Assembly: GCF_023856365.1 (NCBI RefSeq)
Contig: NC_064550.1
Span: 22,011,629 to 22,075,628, forward strand
DNA: 64,000 nt
From: Brienomyrus brachyistius
Taxonomy: Eukaryota; Chordata; Actinopteri; Osteoglossiformes; Mormyridae
Reading direction: 5' to 3'
Below the pieces are notes generated by a model. The model searched no databases and was not told the origin of the DNA. It worked only from the letters and a program-made list of their open reading frames with translations. Made by a program: the position numbers and the translations under genes. Positions 49,686 to 62,844 of this stretch are shown here, in pieces; the first letter of the stretch is position 1; the number at the start of each line of letters is the position of its first letter.

Positions 49686-49940
49686 GGCTGTTCGTGGGAG
49701 TTTTACTTGCACAAAAATGTTCTGAGGGAAGAAAGAAAAATGGGTTATCTCTCAACCAATCAGATTAGTTGAGGAGCTGCTCCATGTGACTAGAGGAGGC
49801 GGGGCCAAGGTATCCGATTGGTTGGTCCTGCCTCCCTTTAGGTATTGGACCCACCTCCTTTACAATCTGGATCAGAGAGAGAGAGAACCTATCATTTTCC
49901 CTCCCTCCTGCCCTCAGAACATGTTTGTTTTAACAAAACG
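49686..49940. mobile_element. MITE family copy 3, downstream of ggt7
   Basis: Left end tcgtgggagttttacttgca then caaaaatgttctgaggg; right end ccctcagaacatgtttgt then tttaacaaaacg. The interior has gactagaggaggcggggcca and gttggtcctgcctcc as in copies 1 and 2. About 255 bp, non-coding. Confidence 0.8.
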
Positions 49941-52900
49941 CACATGAGCAAAATGGCCAGATGGAGACAAATCCCAGCATGTACAAACACACAGTAAACT
50001 TTCTGGGTACATTTCATGCGAAGCATTCCCAAAGTTCATCATTCCTCCAGTCTAGAATGGAACAAGCATGTAAGACAAGTAATTTTTGCCAGTTCTAAAG
50101 GGTCAAAGTTAGGGACGTCTGTAGCATCATCGTGGCATTTTAGCAGCATGAAATCATTTTTCCCAAGTGATGATTTTTGACTAAGATCGTTTATGGTTTG
50201 CTTGTTCTAGGCTGTAAGTGTGGTCCTTTCTTGTCATTCCATTTCTGTGTTGAGCTCTCGAAAGAGAGGTCAATGTGCATGTTGGTTTTGGTTTGAAATT
50301 CCCTCTGGTCTAGTCAATACTCAGTCTCAGCACCTCCATCTTCCTCGAGATTACCAAGGTGAGGTATGGCCAACACCGATCAGACGTGCATGGTTATTTA
50401 CAGAAGTAATCAAGTATCAGAGCGGTTGGAACACGAGCCCTACTTCGTGTGACCTTATGAATTTGTGACCGGTGTATCTTGCAAAGCATAGCTAACACTA
50501 TCTACGCAAAGCTGCTTTCGTAATATGTCGTGAAACGTGTTTTTGCCAGACTAACTGGAACCTCACAAAGACAGCAATGCTGGAGAATGCTGATAACGTG
50601 ACTGCAAACGGGGTTCCAAAGAAATCAATAATCACATAAATATCGCTGTTATTGCTAAAACTTGTTCTGTTTGAAAATTGAATAAGAGAAATACTGCTTA
50701 TGATCCCTGTCTTGTTAGACTTGCTTTTGTTACGGATCTATAAAATAAATCTCTAAAACAGAAAGATGTTTATGCATTTTATGAATGTCATACAAGCATA
50801 AGACTGTGGAGTGTGTTGCTTTGTTTTAAGGAAATTATGGTATTAATTCACTATTTACGCTGGGTAGAAGCTAGCCCGCGCTATTTTGCGGAGAGACTAC
50901 AAAAGGCAGATGTATAAAATGGAGGATAAGGAATTGTACTGTTACCTCAGATTACAGTTAGGATGCTGCTCCTGTACTGCTAAGAGAACCATTCCTAAAT
51001 CTCTTCCACATCCATCCAGCACCATATGTATGGACGGTAAAAGTAGTTTGTGTGCTAAGAAAAGTAACCACAGATAACTATAACCATCTGCGTGTCTGAA
51101 TTTTTCTGAACGGTACTCAAGCTTGCAGTCCTTTTACAGTCTTGCTGTTAACACATTCCTTTATTTATTTATTTGTGATGTCTTGATTTAAAAGGTTACC
51201 GTTAAAATTCTGCATACTTTTTTCTTTCCGAATTGAGAAGGCATATATTCAAAAATAATCTGAACAATTTTTATGTAAAATTATATATTTTAAGTGTATT
51301 TTAAGAGTTTAAGAATTAGGGTTTATTTCTTTTGTTTTTGATGAAAAGTTTGGTGGTCATTTTCTTTTACCCGTTACTATTTCCCACTTATTTAGTAGTC
51401 TGCTCACAAATTCCTCTGTGAATGTTCAGTGACCATTTGTTTTGTTAAAGCTTCTCTTAGCATGGTTGCGTTTGTAGGCAAAATTAGATTTCTTTTTCCC
51501 AATTTGGTAATAGTTAACACCCATGATTAGAAATTGACTAACGTTCTAATTTATAGATGTTTTATTTCCTTTAATATATCAGTCTTTGTAAAAGTTTGTG
51601 CTTTGTATGAGGTGATTCTGTTAGCAGGAATGTGAAAAAAGGTTCACAGATGGCTGTCGAAGCTGCTCCTGTCTGTAAAAGGCTAATGTGGTCCGGTTTT
51701 AAATGGGGTCTACTTATCCACTGAAAAAAACTGAAGGTAAATATTTTGATGTTTATTTATATAAAACGTGTTTACTCGTATCCACAATCTTTTTTTGTTG
51801 CTCTTAAAGTAAATTTTCAGTCGACAAACGGACATGTATGTGATTACAAATTATTATGCAGTAGAGTAATTTTTCAAATAAAAACTGGAAAAATACAAAG
51901 TCTTAGAATTATTTAAAATATCTAGATGTCCGAGTTAACTCTGCACTACCAATTGATACGAGTTAGGTATCTCTGTTACTTAAAATTGCTGTAATTGATT
52001 GCGATTAAACGGTAACTCAACTATTGGTCCAGCCCGTAACGAGATACATCTACTGTTGCTGGATTGTAGATAGATTTCGACCAATCCGGTTGTCCGTTAC
52101 TGCAACCATAGTTATCTTGCAGCGTTGTGGCCTTGCGCAAACGGCGCAGTAGTTAGCGTACCAAGGAAGTTTACGTGCAGATTACTTCGAGAATACGGAG
52201 AAAACGCGCGGGGGGGGGGGGCGGTGACTCTTGAGATTGGGCTCATTTGTTCCTCCCACTTCGTGCGTGTGGTCACGGTTACCTGGTCCTTGTTTTGTTA
52301 ATGAATAGGAGGGATAATTTCCAAATGCACTGACCTGGTAAGGGATTATTTATCTTTATTTATTTATTATGAACATGAGAATATATTAGCTACATCACTT
52401 GCACTGTTACCTATCTGGGAAACGTAAATAGTTCGAATACTTTTACTTATAAGCAGACACTTAGTGCCAGAGCTGGTGCTCCTGGATCATTAGCTCAGTT
52501 TTGGAGGCTGGGTCCATGGTGGCGGAGGGGAGCGCTAGGCAACCCGGGGGCCTATGCCCGGGCGAGGTGTCAGCCGCAAACGTCTGGATGGGAGCCGGGA
52601 GTGCGCGGTTTACTCCCGATCCGCTGACGGGAAGGCTTCACACGAGCATCCTCCGCTTCAGCGGGGGTGAAATAAATGCAGACTCCCCTGTTTGAAGAGC
52701 AGGATGCACATCGCTGCTTTATCTGGGTGAGGTTGCTATATAAACAGTGCGGAAAGTACAGTTGGCAGCTTGCGAGGTGCATTTAACTTCTTGGGAAACA
52801 CACTGCCATTAACGGAAGCTACCCCATACATATAACAAACTTATAAGTAACCATTTACTGCGGTTAGTTTAAACATAATCGACGAAGATCCAGTGCCAAA

Positions 52901-53436
52901 TAGAGTACGGGCCGGACTGCCTGATGCACCCCAGTGCTGATCCCCTGCGTGCGGATATCGGCCCTGAATTCCACCTGTTGATATACAGCTCGCTTTCCAA
53001 TTCCCATTGCGACTTTGTTAGTAAATAATACACTTTACGACACGTTATGTCCTTCATTGTGTGTTTTTAATTTTAATTTTAGCAAATATGCAGACTGATT
53101 CCCATCACACCGTCACATAATGACGTATTTATCTATGTTTTAAAAACGGTAAATGATTGCAATAATGCGTTCAGAGATATAAGGTGATGATTTTTTTTAC
53201 ATATTCAACGCATGTGAACTAAAACGAATGGTTACAGATTAAGCTAGCGACAGAATGGTCACTAACTCGTGTTTAACTTGAGGCATAATCAATTTATGTG
53301 AGTATTATTAGCAGACATTACAAGTTTAAGAAAATTTATATCCAGCCTTTCGTTTTTAAACCAGTCAAAATCAAAGTCGTAGTCCGCTATTCCATAGTAT
53401 TCGCATGACTTTTGTGTCATGTGCATGTGTGTCACG
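49941..53436. other. Intergenic between ggt7 and ncoa6; nothing recognised
   Basis: Mostly AT-rich DNA without supported exons. A CpG-rich patch at about 52500-52660 (atggtggcggaggggagcgc, cccgggcgaggtg) stands out and could be an ncoa6 upstream promoter or 5' exon. There are G-run and T-run homopolymers near 52.21 and 52.36 kb. Confidence 0.5.
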
Positions 53437-53556
53437 TGACCTGCAGATGTACAGCTTAAGGCCAGCAGGGTAGCCGGTGTGGGACAGCACTGCTCGGCTC
53501 TCCGCCGGGATCGACGGCACACCGGCGAGCGCCAGCGACACCTGGTGGCTGTCGCG
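53437..53556 (+). other. ncoa6: ncoa6 5' leader with in-frame stop and small upstream ORF
   Basis: The frame of the ncoa6 start codon is closed by a TGA at 53437-53439 and has no ATG between that stop and 53557, so 53557 is the first usable in-frame start. A short out-of-frame ORF (53447-53473, eight codons) would precede it if the message starts upstream. A CACGTG E-box lies at 53433-53438. Confidence 0.45.
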
Positions 53557-56500
53557 ATGTTCCCTGAGTCTGGGCAGAGCTCTAGTGTGGAAGATGACGG
53601 TAACCATGGTAGCAGCTTGTCGTGCATTGGGCAGGAGATGGAATGCACAGTCTTCATCGCCTTCCTGGGACGTATGGACGACGAAGACTTCCAGGAAAAA
53701 CTTGACTGCATTTTGAGTGGTGTACCTGACTTACTGCAATTAGGTGAGTCTGTGAGTGACATTTTTTGAAAATAAAATTAAACTCCGCCGAAATTTTCTA
53801 TTTTACTTGTTTGTTTTGTGATTTTTTTTGGGAAAGATGTAGATTTTACACACTGCTCCTCCAGGCTGTGACTTCATTTCACCTTACCGGTAATGATGCA
53901 CGCCTCACCGAATAATGCGCTTGGATGAGAGTGCTGTCCCCCCATAGGCACTCTGATCCACAGCGGACAGCCCTGCTTGAGCTGGGAGGGGGAGGGGAGG
54001 GGAGGGAGGGAATGTACCCATTCAGTCGCCCCACTGAACACAAACTAGTTTGGGGTTTCTAGTCCTCATCACTGCAGGCGGATAATGCAACACAGCAGGG
54101 GCCCAGTTGTTGGAAGCGGAATTAATTACTGCAGCACAGGGAGTCTGGCAAAAAATATGCTGCGCATTTTAATAATGAGAAGACGCGATAATTACGGCCC
54201 AGGAGTAAGACGGGCACAGACCTAATAATAAATGGACAGCGTTAGCCCAGCCAAGTCCTTTTGGGTTTTGGTTACTCTGTAACTTAGAAGCGGGGTGAGA
54301 GAGACACTGGCCTTAGCTGGAAACTGATTGGGCCCCGCAGTGCCCTCTCGCCTGTCACTCTGCCAATTCAAAACATATGATTGGCTAATGATAAGGTTGG
54401 CCTCACTGTATATATTATGGCTCCTCTTATGCACTCCAAAAAAGAAAACAATCGTAGAATTGTCCCTGGCTCTCCCCCTGATTGGTTCCACTTGCCGCCA
54501 GATGTGGAGAGACTGCGCCCCCTATGTGTGGAGCCATGGAACAGCGTGCGTGTGACCTTCAGTGTCCCGCGAGAGGCCGCCGAGCGTCTGCGCCTCATGG
54601 CCCACAGCAGCCAGCAGCAGCTGCGAGACCTGGGCATCCTGTCCGTGCAGATCGAGGGTGGGGGAGCCTCGCCGGACTGACCTCATTAAAAGGGGGGTGT
54701 AACAGCACAGATTCATTCGCATACAGCTCCATTGTGTGTTTGACACGATGACTAGCTAGTGTGTTCGAGTTGAACTAGTACTTGTAAATTACAACGGATT
54801 GCTTACTTTTTAATCTTACAGTACTTATTTTTGTATTGGTAACTCTTGGTAAATTACTTTACATTCTTAATTCATGACATTCACTTTCCAAATGTTTAGT
54901 AACATCACAGAGTATTTTAATGATAGGTACTAAATATCCCTATGGCCAATTACTCTATATTGCTTCAGTTTATGCATATCTTGACTTTTATTTACAGTAA
55001 CCCAATAAATTTGTTTAATACCCAACGACTATTTGCATGTTCAAAGAGAACTTTGTTACATGCATGGAGATTCTGTGTGCAAAATGTCAGTGTTATACTG
55101 ATCTCTGTGTCAATACTAGTTGTATCCGTTCCTGACTGTCCACCATTATTGTGTTAACATTCTGATATTCTGTAATTCACATTAAACAGCCCCCCCTGCC
55201 AATCACTTATTAGTTATCAAGCTCCTGGTCTTCCACTAAATGCAGGTGCTTTAAAAGAGTAGTTATTTGGCAAGTGGCTGTTACGGTTGTTTGTTTGTCT
55301 GTGCAATGTTCGCAGGGGATTGGATGAAACTGCACCAATTGTAGTCCACGTTAGAGAAATGGTAAACACAGCGATTGGCTTAGATTCCCGTAACTGTACG
55401 AATATGAAATGATGTTATTTTGATGAAGTAGGCCTTTGCTGTGTCTTTGGTTCCATTCAGGGGAGGGTGCCATAAATGTTGCCTTTGCGCAGAATAGAGG
55501 TCAGGAGGTCGGGATCAGTGGACCTACCGGGGCGGCCACCCACATGAGGATGGATGGGAGCTTCCCGATGCACATGGGTCCAGGTGGGGAGAGAGCATAT
55601 CCTGGGAGTTAAATGCCTCAACTTACGTAAGACATTAGTTATGATATCAGAGAAAATGATAATCACTAGAATTGAAAATAAGAAGTTCTATGACACTTCC
55701 TCCCGAAACTCGGAAAAACAGCGACTTGTATCTTTTGTTTTTAAAGATTATATTTTTACTAATATTTTTTCCCATTTGAGGTTCGCGAGTGACTAACCCC
55801 TCTGAGCCAATGGTTTCCCAATACCCGGGAATGCCCCCTCCAAGGATGGTGGCAGGGGCCACTGGCGAGTTTTTGGTGAGGGCTCCCCACCCTCACGCCC
55901 CGGCAGGTGAGATTTCGCTGGTCCCACAGCTTTACTAAGTGTCCTAATGGTAACAGAACAAAGGTTCTGGTGGTGAGGAAGGGCCTCCCTTTGACAGCTA
56001 GGGAACCTTGCTGGGCATTTTGTTTCACTTCTGTGTTTTGACCTTAGACTCAACGGACTCCATGCCCTTCAGTCTCCCCGTGCAACAGCAACAACATCAG
56101 CAGCAACAGCAGCCTTACCATGCTCAACCACCTCACCGCCCGACCCTCGTGCTCTCTGTGCCTACCCACATGCAGTCCGACCGGCAGCTAAACCCAGTGA
56201 CCTTGCACTTTCAACACCAGAGATCCCAGCTCGTGCAGCCAGGCGACACTTGTGCTCCATTCAACAATCAGATCCCCGTTCCAGCTGGATGGAGTCGGCT
56301 CCCGTCTGGTGTCCTGCAGCCCCCGCCCGCCCAGGGGTCCATGGGTGGGACCTGGAGGAATGGGCTTCAGCAAGTTCAAGTGACGCAGCACCCCTCAGTT
56401 CAAATACCAAGGCAGCCTCCACCTCCGTACCCCTCTGGGAGTCAGCAAGCTGGGCAGATCTTCAACGCCATGGGGCAGCAACAGCAACCGGGCAACCCCC

Positions 56501-59500
56501 AGTTCATGGCCCCGCAGCCAAACATCCTCCAAAGGCCAACTGGACCACAGGTCCCTGCCTCTCCACTACCCTATGCAACTCACCTGGGTCACATCAACTC
56601 CCCTCTTTCTTCCCCCTCTCCTTTCCAACAAGCCCCTCCCCCAAAGCCGGGACAGAATCAGACCCACCTGGGCCCCCAGCTGCCTCCCACCATCAGTTCT
56701 CCTGGCAGGATGATGTTGAGCCAGCAGTATGGTGCTTCTCCAGACATCATGGTCACCTCCCAACAGATCCAGGTGGCCCGGGTCTCCCATGCCGGATCAG
56801 GAGGTATGTGTCCCGCCCCCCCCCCCCCCCCAATCGTATACCCCTGGGTTTAGTTCAGAGGCGGTCAGAGGCAAGTTCAAAGTTGGGTCATGTCCAGTGC
56901 CTCAGAGAGCCAAGGGCTGAGTACAAACCCTCAGCGGCCAACCAGCCTGAACTTGCCACATGCAGGTACCGACATAGCGACCTGTAATAGATCTGTATGA
57001 GGTGTAACCACAAGATGTCAGGCAGACAGTCATTGATCTTTGATCAAGCGATATGAGAGCATGAGTCTGCGTCCAGGAAGGATGGTGTTGTTGCTCATCA
57101 GTCGGTGTCACTCCTGATCCTTTGCCTACAAGCTGTTGGTCCACAAACCCAAAAGCAGGGCAGCTCTCAGTGTAGAAAGTCAAAGATCTGCAAGACGGTG
57201 ATTGCGGTAGAAGGTCACACCTAAGGAGAATAAAAACTAAGACATAACCCCTCTGTTATGAAAATGACAGTCTGTGTTCTGATCGTAACATATAGCTGTA
57301 AATAATTGTGATTTAAGCAAACCTCAAGTAGGAGGCGTTAATTCTGGTTTATTGTGTAATTCTTGTGCATGAGTAGATAGTGTGGCGCATTGACTCTGCG
57401 GGAGGTACCGTACCCTCCCAATTCCAAGGCTAGGGGTTCAAATCCCATTTGTAGTTTGCCTGTCCTTTCCTCTGGGTGCTCTGATTTCCTCCTGCAGGAC
57501 TTCCTAGGAATCATTAAGTGGTTGAATGATGGATGTATAGAAATGTATTTGTCCCCTAATAAATTTATTTATTAACTCCTATAGTAACAATTTTGCAGAT
57601 TTATCTAAATTTTTTTCCAGGTTTTTCCAATTCAGGTTAAATGCCAGAGTCCCTTCTGGGACACGACCTAGTGGCAACACACTATGAGTTACTGTAGTAG
57701 AGTTCTGTTTCTAAAAATATTTAAGTTACTATGGATCCAGTATGATATGTGTGCTTGTCTTAAACTGTGTGTATTACATGGATTTTATTATTTGCTTACC
57801 TTTAATTGTATAATTTAAACGAATTTCAGGAGCTCTCACTTCTCCATCTACCCTGAGTCATATGCAAGGGTCACATGATCAGAATGACATCATACAAAGC
57901 AACCAGAGTGGCATGGCTAGCCAACCACTAGGGTCCGCCACCTCCCAGGGCAATCACACCTCCTTTGCTGGCCAGGTGGTCCAAGGCGAAGTCGGGGGAG
58001 AAGCAGTTGTCACCAGGCCTCAACATTCAAACCCAGGATTGATGGGCAACCAGAACCCCGATAACTTCAATGTGGGCCCACAACAAAGGATGACTCCACC
58101 CACATTACTAGGAAAAGGGCAGCTTTTGGGCAACCAGGGGAAGCAGCCGAATGCGATGATGGCGGAGATGATGGTCAGTCAGATGCAAGGAATCAAGCAG
58201 GGCTTTGGGTTTAATGGTCAGATAATGAGGCCCTCATACATGCAAGGCAACCCGGTCCAGTTTCACACTCAGATGGGTCAACAACAACAGCAGCAGTCGG
58301 CTCCGCAGCAGATGCAACCGCAGCAGCAACATATGGAAAAGCAGCAGTACCAGCAGGTGATGCAGCAGCTTCAGTCCCAACAGCAACAGATGCAGCAGCA
58401 ACTCCAGCATCGGCGTCAGATAACGCAGCAACAGGTTCAACAGACACAGCATGAGAAGATGCAACAGCAACTAATTCAGCAGCTGCAGCAACTCCAACAG
58501 AGTCCAGTGAATGGCAGTGCCGGCCAAACGGCAGGCTTTCATCCACCACTTATGCAATTTCAACAGCAGTTGCAACAGTTTCCGCTGCAGGACGTTCAGC
58601 AGCACACACAGTCACTTGGGGATGACGCTGTCATCTCAGAGGAGATGCCTTTGCAACAGGCATTGCCTGACCTACAGAACCAACAGCCACAGATAGCGAC
58701 TACCCAATCCATGCCGGTAGGGAGTAGTCAGTTCCCTGGTCATGGGATGCCCCTCAACCCCCATTTTCCAGGACAGATGAGCACGGGAGGCCAGTGCGTG
58801 CAAACCGGTGGGTTCGTGGTCAACAACGACATCACGCTCACAAGTCCCCTTCTGGTCAATCTTCTTCAGACTGACGTCTCGGCAAATCACATCGGCCCTA
58901 GCGGAAAGCAAGGGGTGGTAAACCAATCAAAAGCAAAAAAGAAAAAGACCCCAAACAAAAAGAAAGCTAAAGGTAATGCAGGATCGCTAGCACAAGCAGA
59001 TGTTGCCCTTTGGTAAGTGTGTCATGCAGTAGAAATGGGGAGAAAGTCTTTATTTCTTTGTGTTGGAAATGGCTTCATTAAGAGCATTGTGTTTTCTGCA
59101 GTGGACTTGACTCTCAGAACAATATGGAGGTGCAATTGATGCATGGGGACCAGAGACCTGGAATAGATCCCACTGGATCCAATCTGCCAGACCTCTCCAA
59201 CAGACCCACAGGTAGGTGCTGTACTGTTACCCACTGATGAGTTATTACCCATCATGATCGCTATTCCATATGTTAATGTTCTTTGATAGAGGATTGGGAA
59301 TGTAGTATTACTTGATTTTATTTTTAATTACTTTTAATTATTTCTTAGGGTTTCCAGGAGATCAAAGGGCTTTACATCAAATACCCGTTCAGTTCGTGCA
59401 ACAGCAGAAATTGCAGAATCTGCAGGCGCCACTGGGTCAAGTTGGACGAATGTCCCAAGGCCAACAACTAGGTCAGACCCAGGTCAATCCACACCAGTTA

Positions 59501-62333
59501 CAGGCTCAACAAAAGATCGAGCAGCAGCAGCAGCAGCAACATCGCCAGCCGAATCACCAACAGCAGCAGATGATAATGTTTATGAGGCAGCAAGAACATG
59601 CTAAAAATAGAGTGCCTCTCTCGCAGGGAGTCCTGTACGCAGCAGATGGCCAGAGGATGCCTGTCTCTCAGCAGGGAAACATGCCAGTAATGATTAACCT
59701 ACGAGGCAATGGCAGTGTCCCACCATCCCCTGACAAACCGAGGGGACTTCCCTTCATGATGAACCCACACGTAACTGCGAGAAGGATTCCTGTCCCTGAT
59801 TCGGTACGGGGAAGTCCATCACTGAATTCAGAGGAAGCCTCCGGAATATGCGTTCCGCAGACTAGCACTTCTAATGAAACAGGAAGTGGCGCGCCACATA
59901 TGGTTCTCAATCAAGGTTGTAATCTTCAGCCGATGAAGTCAGGGACCTCGCCGAAACCACAGCGTCAAGGAGCAAGTCTCCAGAAGCTGCAGCAGCAACA
60001 GCCGCAGCAGGCTGGCACGATGCCAGCTTCACATAGCCCTCATTTCTCCATCACTTCACCCAGCCCACAGGGCTCCAGGTCCAAGACACCCAACCCAGCT
60101 AGTCCCAGGCCATATCACACTCCCCTTCCCGAAACCAGTCGGCCACCTAGCACTGAGCCCTCTGAGATCAATCTCTCCCCAGAGAGATTAAATGCTTCAA
60201 TAGCTGGTCTCTTTCCACCAAAGATAAACATTCCTTTACCTCCTAGACAGTCTAATATTAATCGAGGATTTGACCAGCAGGGTCTTAACCCCACTACCCT
60301 GAAAGCCATTGGGCAAGCCCCTACCATTATGAATTCACTAGTGAATGGCAACAACAATAATCAGCTGTCTTTTTTTGAGCCTAGCAATAAGGTGATCGCA
60401 GGTGGGAAACCTGGAGGTCTGGAGTCAAGAGCCAGCCCAAGCAACAGTAGACATGCTAGCTCAACATCAACCCGCAAAACAGCACCTAGCCCTGGATGCC
60501 AGAAAGGCACTAAAACGTCCCAGTCCTCCCCTACATACCAGCAGCCCCTGGTTAATAATGCAAATGCAATGATTCACCATACTCCAGTTCTCAACAATCA
60601 AATGCCCATGGAGCCCGCTTCTCAAGATGTGCCTGAAATCCAAAATCCGTTCCATGATCACCATGGCTACCCCACTGACATGACTTGTGAAGGACAAGTT
60701 ATACAACCCGAGAAGCGTCTGTTTTCCCGGCTTACGCGAGACCCTCCAAGGGAGAATGTTATAAGTCCTCCATGTGGCGAATGTGTTATTGGAGAGCCAG
60801 AAATTCAAGAGGTAAAAAAAGCAGAAGAGACTGAGGCTTTATTTCAACAGGAACCTAAACCCGGTTCTTCAGTAGGTCTGAGGGACGTCCCAGCCTCTTC
60901 AAATCGGCAGTTGGACAGCTTGCTTACAGACACAACTTCTGTAAAGCCTGACCAGGGTCATACTGCAGAGGGAAGTATGAGTGAAAATGAAAACGCTGTG
61001 GGTGTAAACAGCCAACTGCACTCTGATGTCACCACTCTTACAGAAAATGAACCAGAAGTGGAGTCTAAAGTCAGTTCAAATCCCAAACTTAACCCATATG
61101 TCCATCAAAACCTCATCACTGTTGTCAGTTCCAGTTCAGGCATTACTTCCAGTTCGGATCCAAAGTCAATCAACAGTTCCGTTTCCAGTTCTCACCCTAG
61201 TGTCACCATTAACCAAAACTCTATCACTAACTCCTTGACAAGTGCTGCAGCCTTGCAGAGTGTTACCTCGGGAGCCACCGTTCCTTCCAAACAAATCACT
61301 ATCTTTGGCTCCTCAAATTCCTTAAGTTCTTCTGTGAACACAACTTCTAGTGGAATCCCAGCCTTAGTCTCTGCTGTAGTTACTGTTCCTAATGAAGGTT
61401 CGGCACCACAGGAGGGCGGAGCCATGCTTACTACAACTGCACATAACTCTTGTTCCCCTCAGTTTCCAACAACTCCTGTCTTAATCAACCCAATTCTTCA
61501 GGGTCCTGCTTCTTCCATTCCCCCTAGTACAAATGTTACGTCCCTACCAGTAACTGCAGTGGGGTCGCCAAAACTGTCAACAGATCTCCAGCTCGCACAA
61601 GTGCCTACATCAGCTCAGTCTCCTGTAAATGGCATTCCCAACAACCTGGTCAAGATGCCCTCAAACCAAGTTGCTGCTGTTTGCAGTGTTAGCCATGCTC
61701 ACCAGCCGTGCCCTGGAACCCTAAAGCAGGGAAAAGATTCAACTGAAGAAGTTGCAATAAAGCATAGTCCACTTTGGCAACTATCTCTATGTCCCAGTAC
61801 AGCGAAGGCATCCTCTGTCTCCAAGCCCCTCTTACCATCTAATCTGTGTTCCAGCCTGGGAACTGCTGCTTATTCACAAGAAAACCCCATATCTACTACA
61901 GCTTCCTTGTCCAAGAGCAGCCCAAGGCAGGTGCTCATGGCTGAATCAACTGACGCTCCGTCCCTCACTGTACAGAAAGTGGATGAACAGTCAACTCAGT
62001 CCTGCAGCCTCAGAATCTTATCAGACCATACATCCAGAAGTCTACTACCTCGTTTTTCCCATCCGGCTGGCCAGTCAGATATTCTTGAGGGACACCAGTC
62101 CACTTCTCCTCCAAAACGAGCTCCCCCACCTGTTCCAGAGCCCTCCTTTCCCCCTAACTTTTCCCCAGCAAACACTGCTGATCCTGGACCAGTTTTAGTC
62201 AGCTCTGGAGCCATATCAGCACCACCCTCTCTAGATGGGGCGCAGAGCCCACCTGCAGTGGTTGAAACCAGCCGACCGGCTCCAGAAAGCATCCAAGCTG
62301 TAGAACCCAGATTAAACAGTGGACAGCATACTG
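53557..62333 (+). CDS. ncoa6: NCOA6 (nuclear receptor coactivator 6), 5' and central exons, partial
   Basis: Eight coding exons in matching phase: 53557-53743, 54502-54657, 55461-55583, 55781-55906, 56048-56803, 57830-59012, 59102-59211, 59349-62333 (5626 nt, 1875 codons); the last donor is gtaaaa and the 3' exons lie beyond the right edge. NCOA6 is the large scaffold of the ASCOM (MLL3/4) complex that binds ligand-bound nuclear receptors. The N-terminus has [20 protein letters not shown] and [20 protein letters not shown], which match the conserved start domain. A Gln-rich region follows (about 230-790), then the LVNLL receptor-interaction box (LxxLL, 791-795) in [12 protein letters not shown], then a Lys-rich stretch ([15 protein letters not shown]). 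The central exon has [30 protein letters not shown] and [20 protein letters not shown], also conserved. The acidic N-terminal extension of the human protein is missing. Confidence 0.96.
53979..54011 (+). other. G-quadruplex-type tract in ncoa6 intron 1
   Basis: gggagggggaggggagggg followed by agggagggaatg contains six G-runs of three or more with single-base loops, a strong quadruplex consensus on the non-template strand about 240 bp after the first coding exon. Confidence 0.75.
57380..57550 (+). mobile_element. SINE remnant in ncoa6 intron 5
   Basis: gtgtggcgcattgactctgc, then box B-like aggggttcaaatcccattt, then tttcctctgggtgctctgat, then aagtggttgaatgatggatg: a diverged, internally shortened relative of the GGAT-tailed SINE. 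Confidence 0.6.
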
Positions 62334-62439
62334 GTAAAAGTTTGTTTTACAGTATAACATATGCCTTGTGTTAGACTTACATGAGCTGATTTTTGTACAA
62401 CAGCAAAAAATTTAGAAAAAGTAACTATTTCACTAAGAT

Positions 62440-62545
62440 GTACAGGGTGGCTCAGTGCATAGAACCTCGTCCTTGGTGAGGAGTTCAAATCCCACTCTGG
62501 ACATGGAGCTTGCATGTTCTCCTCCTGTTATGTGAACCGGTGTCT
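62440..62545 (+). mobile_element. SINE 5' fragment in ncoa6 intron 8
   Basis: cagggtggctcagtgcatag (box A-like), gaggagttcaaatcccact (box B-like), then tggagcttgcatgttctcct. The body breaks off at about 62545. Confidence 0.6.
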
Positions 62546-62844
62546 CTAAGGGTGCTTTTCCACTGCACCAGGTACCATACTTTTTGTACTTCAAGATGTT
62601 GGATGATGTGCAATATGCTGTAGGAACAACAGGAACATGCTGTGTGGGACATGCAAAAAGCTAGTAGATTGAACTTCGCCTGCTACTCCAAAACAATGGA
62701 GGATGAAATAGTCGTTTTGTTAGTTATTGGTGGTGCTGGAAAGTCCAGGTCCAGAAAGTCCAAGTCCAGACCAAGATTTTGTTTCAACCAACCAACTGAG
62801 TACTCTGTGGATGTGATTTTTTTTTATAGTCAACTGGTGGGTTG

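Noticed and set aside
56250..56987. 245-codon plus-strand ORF overlapping ncoa6 exon 5
   Set aside because: Alternate frame of a Pro/Gln-rich exon; the true frame continues NCOA6 and matches its splice phases.
58211..58549. 112-codon minus-strand Ala/Val-rich ORF and a Leu-rich ORF in another frame
   Set aside because: They are the antisense shadow of the CAG/CAA Gln repeats of ncoa6 exon 6; reverse-complemented CAG reads as Ala, Val or Leu runs.
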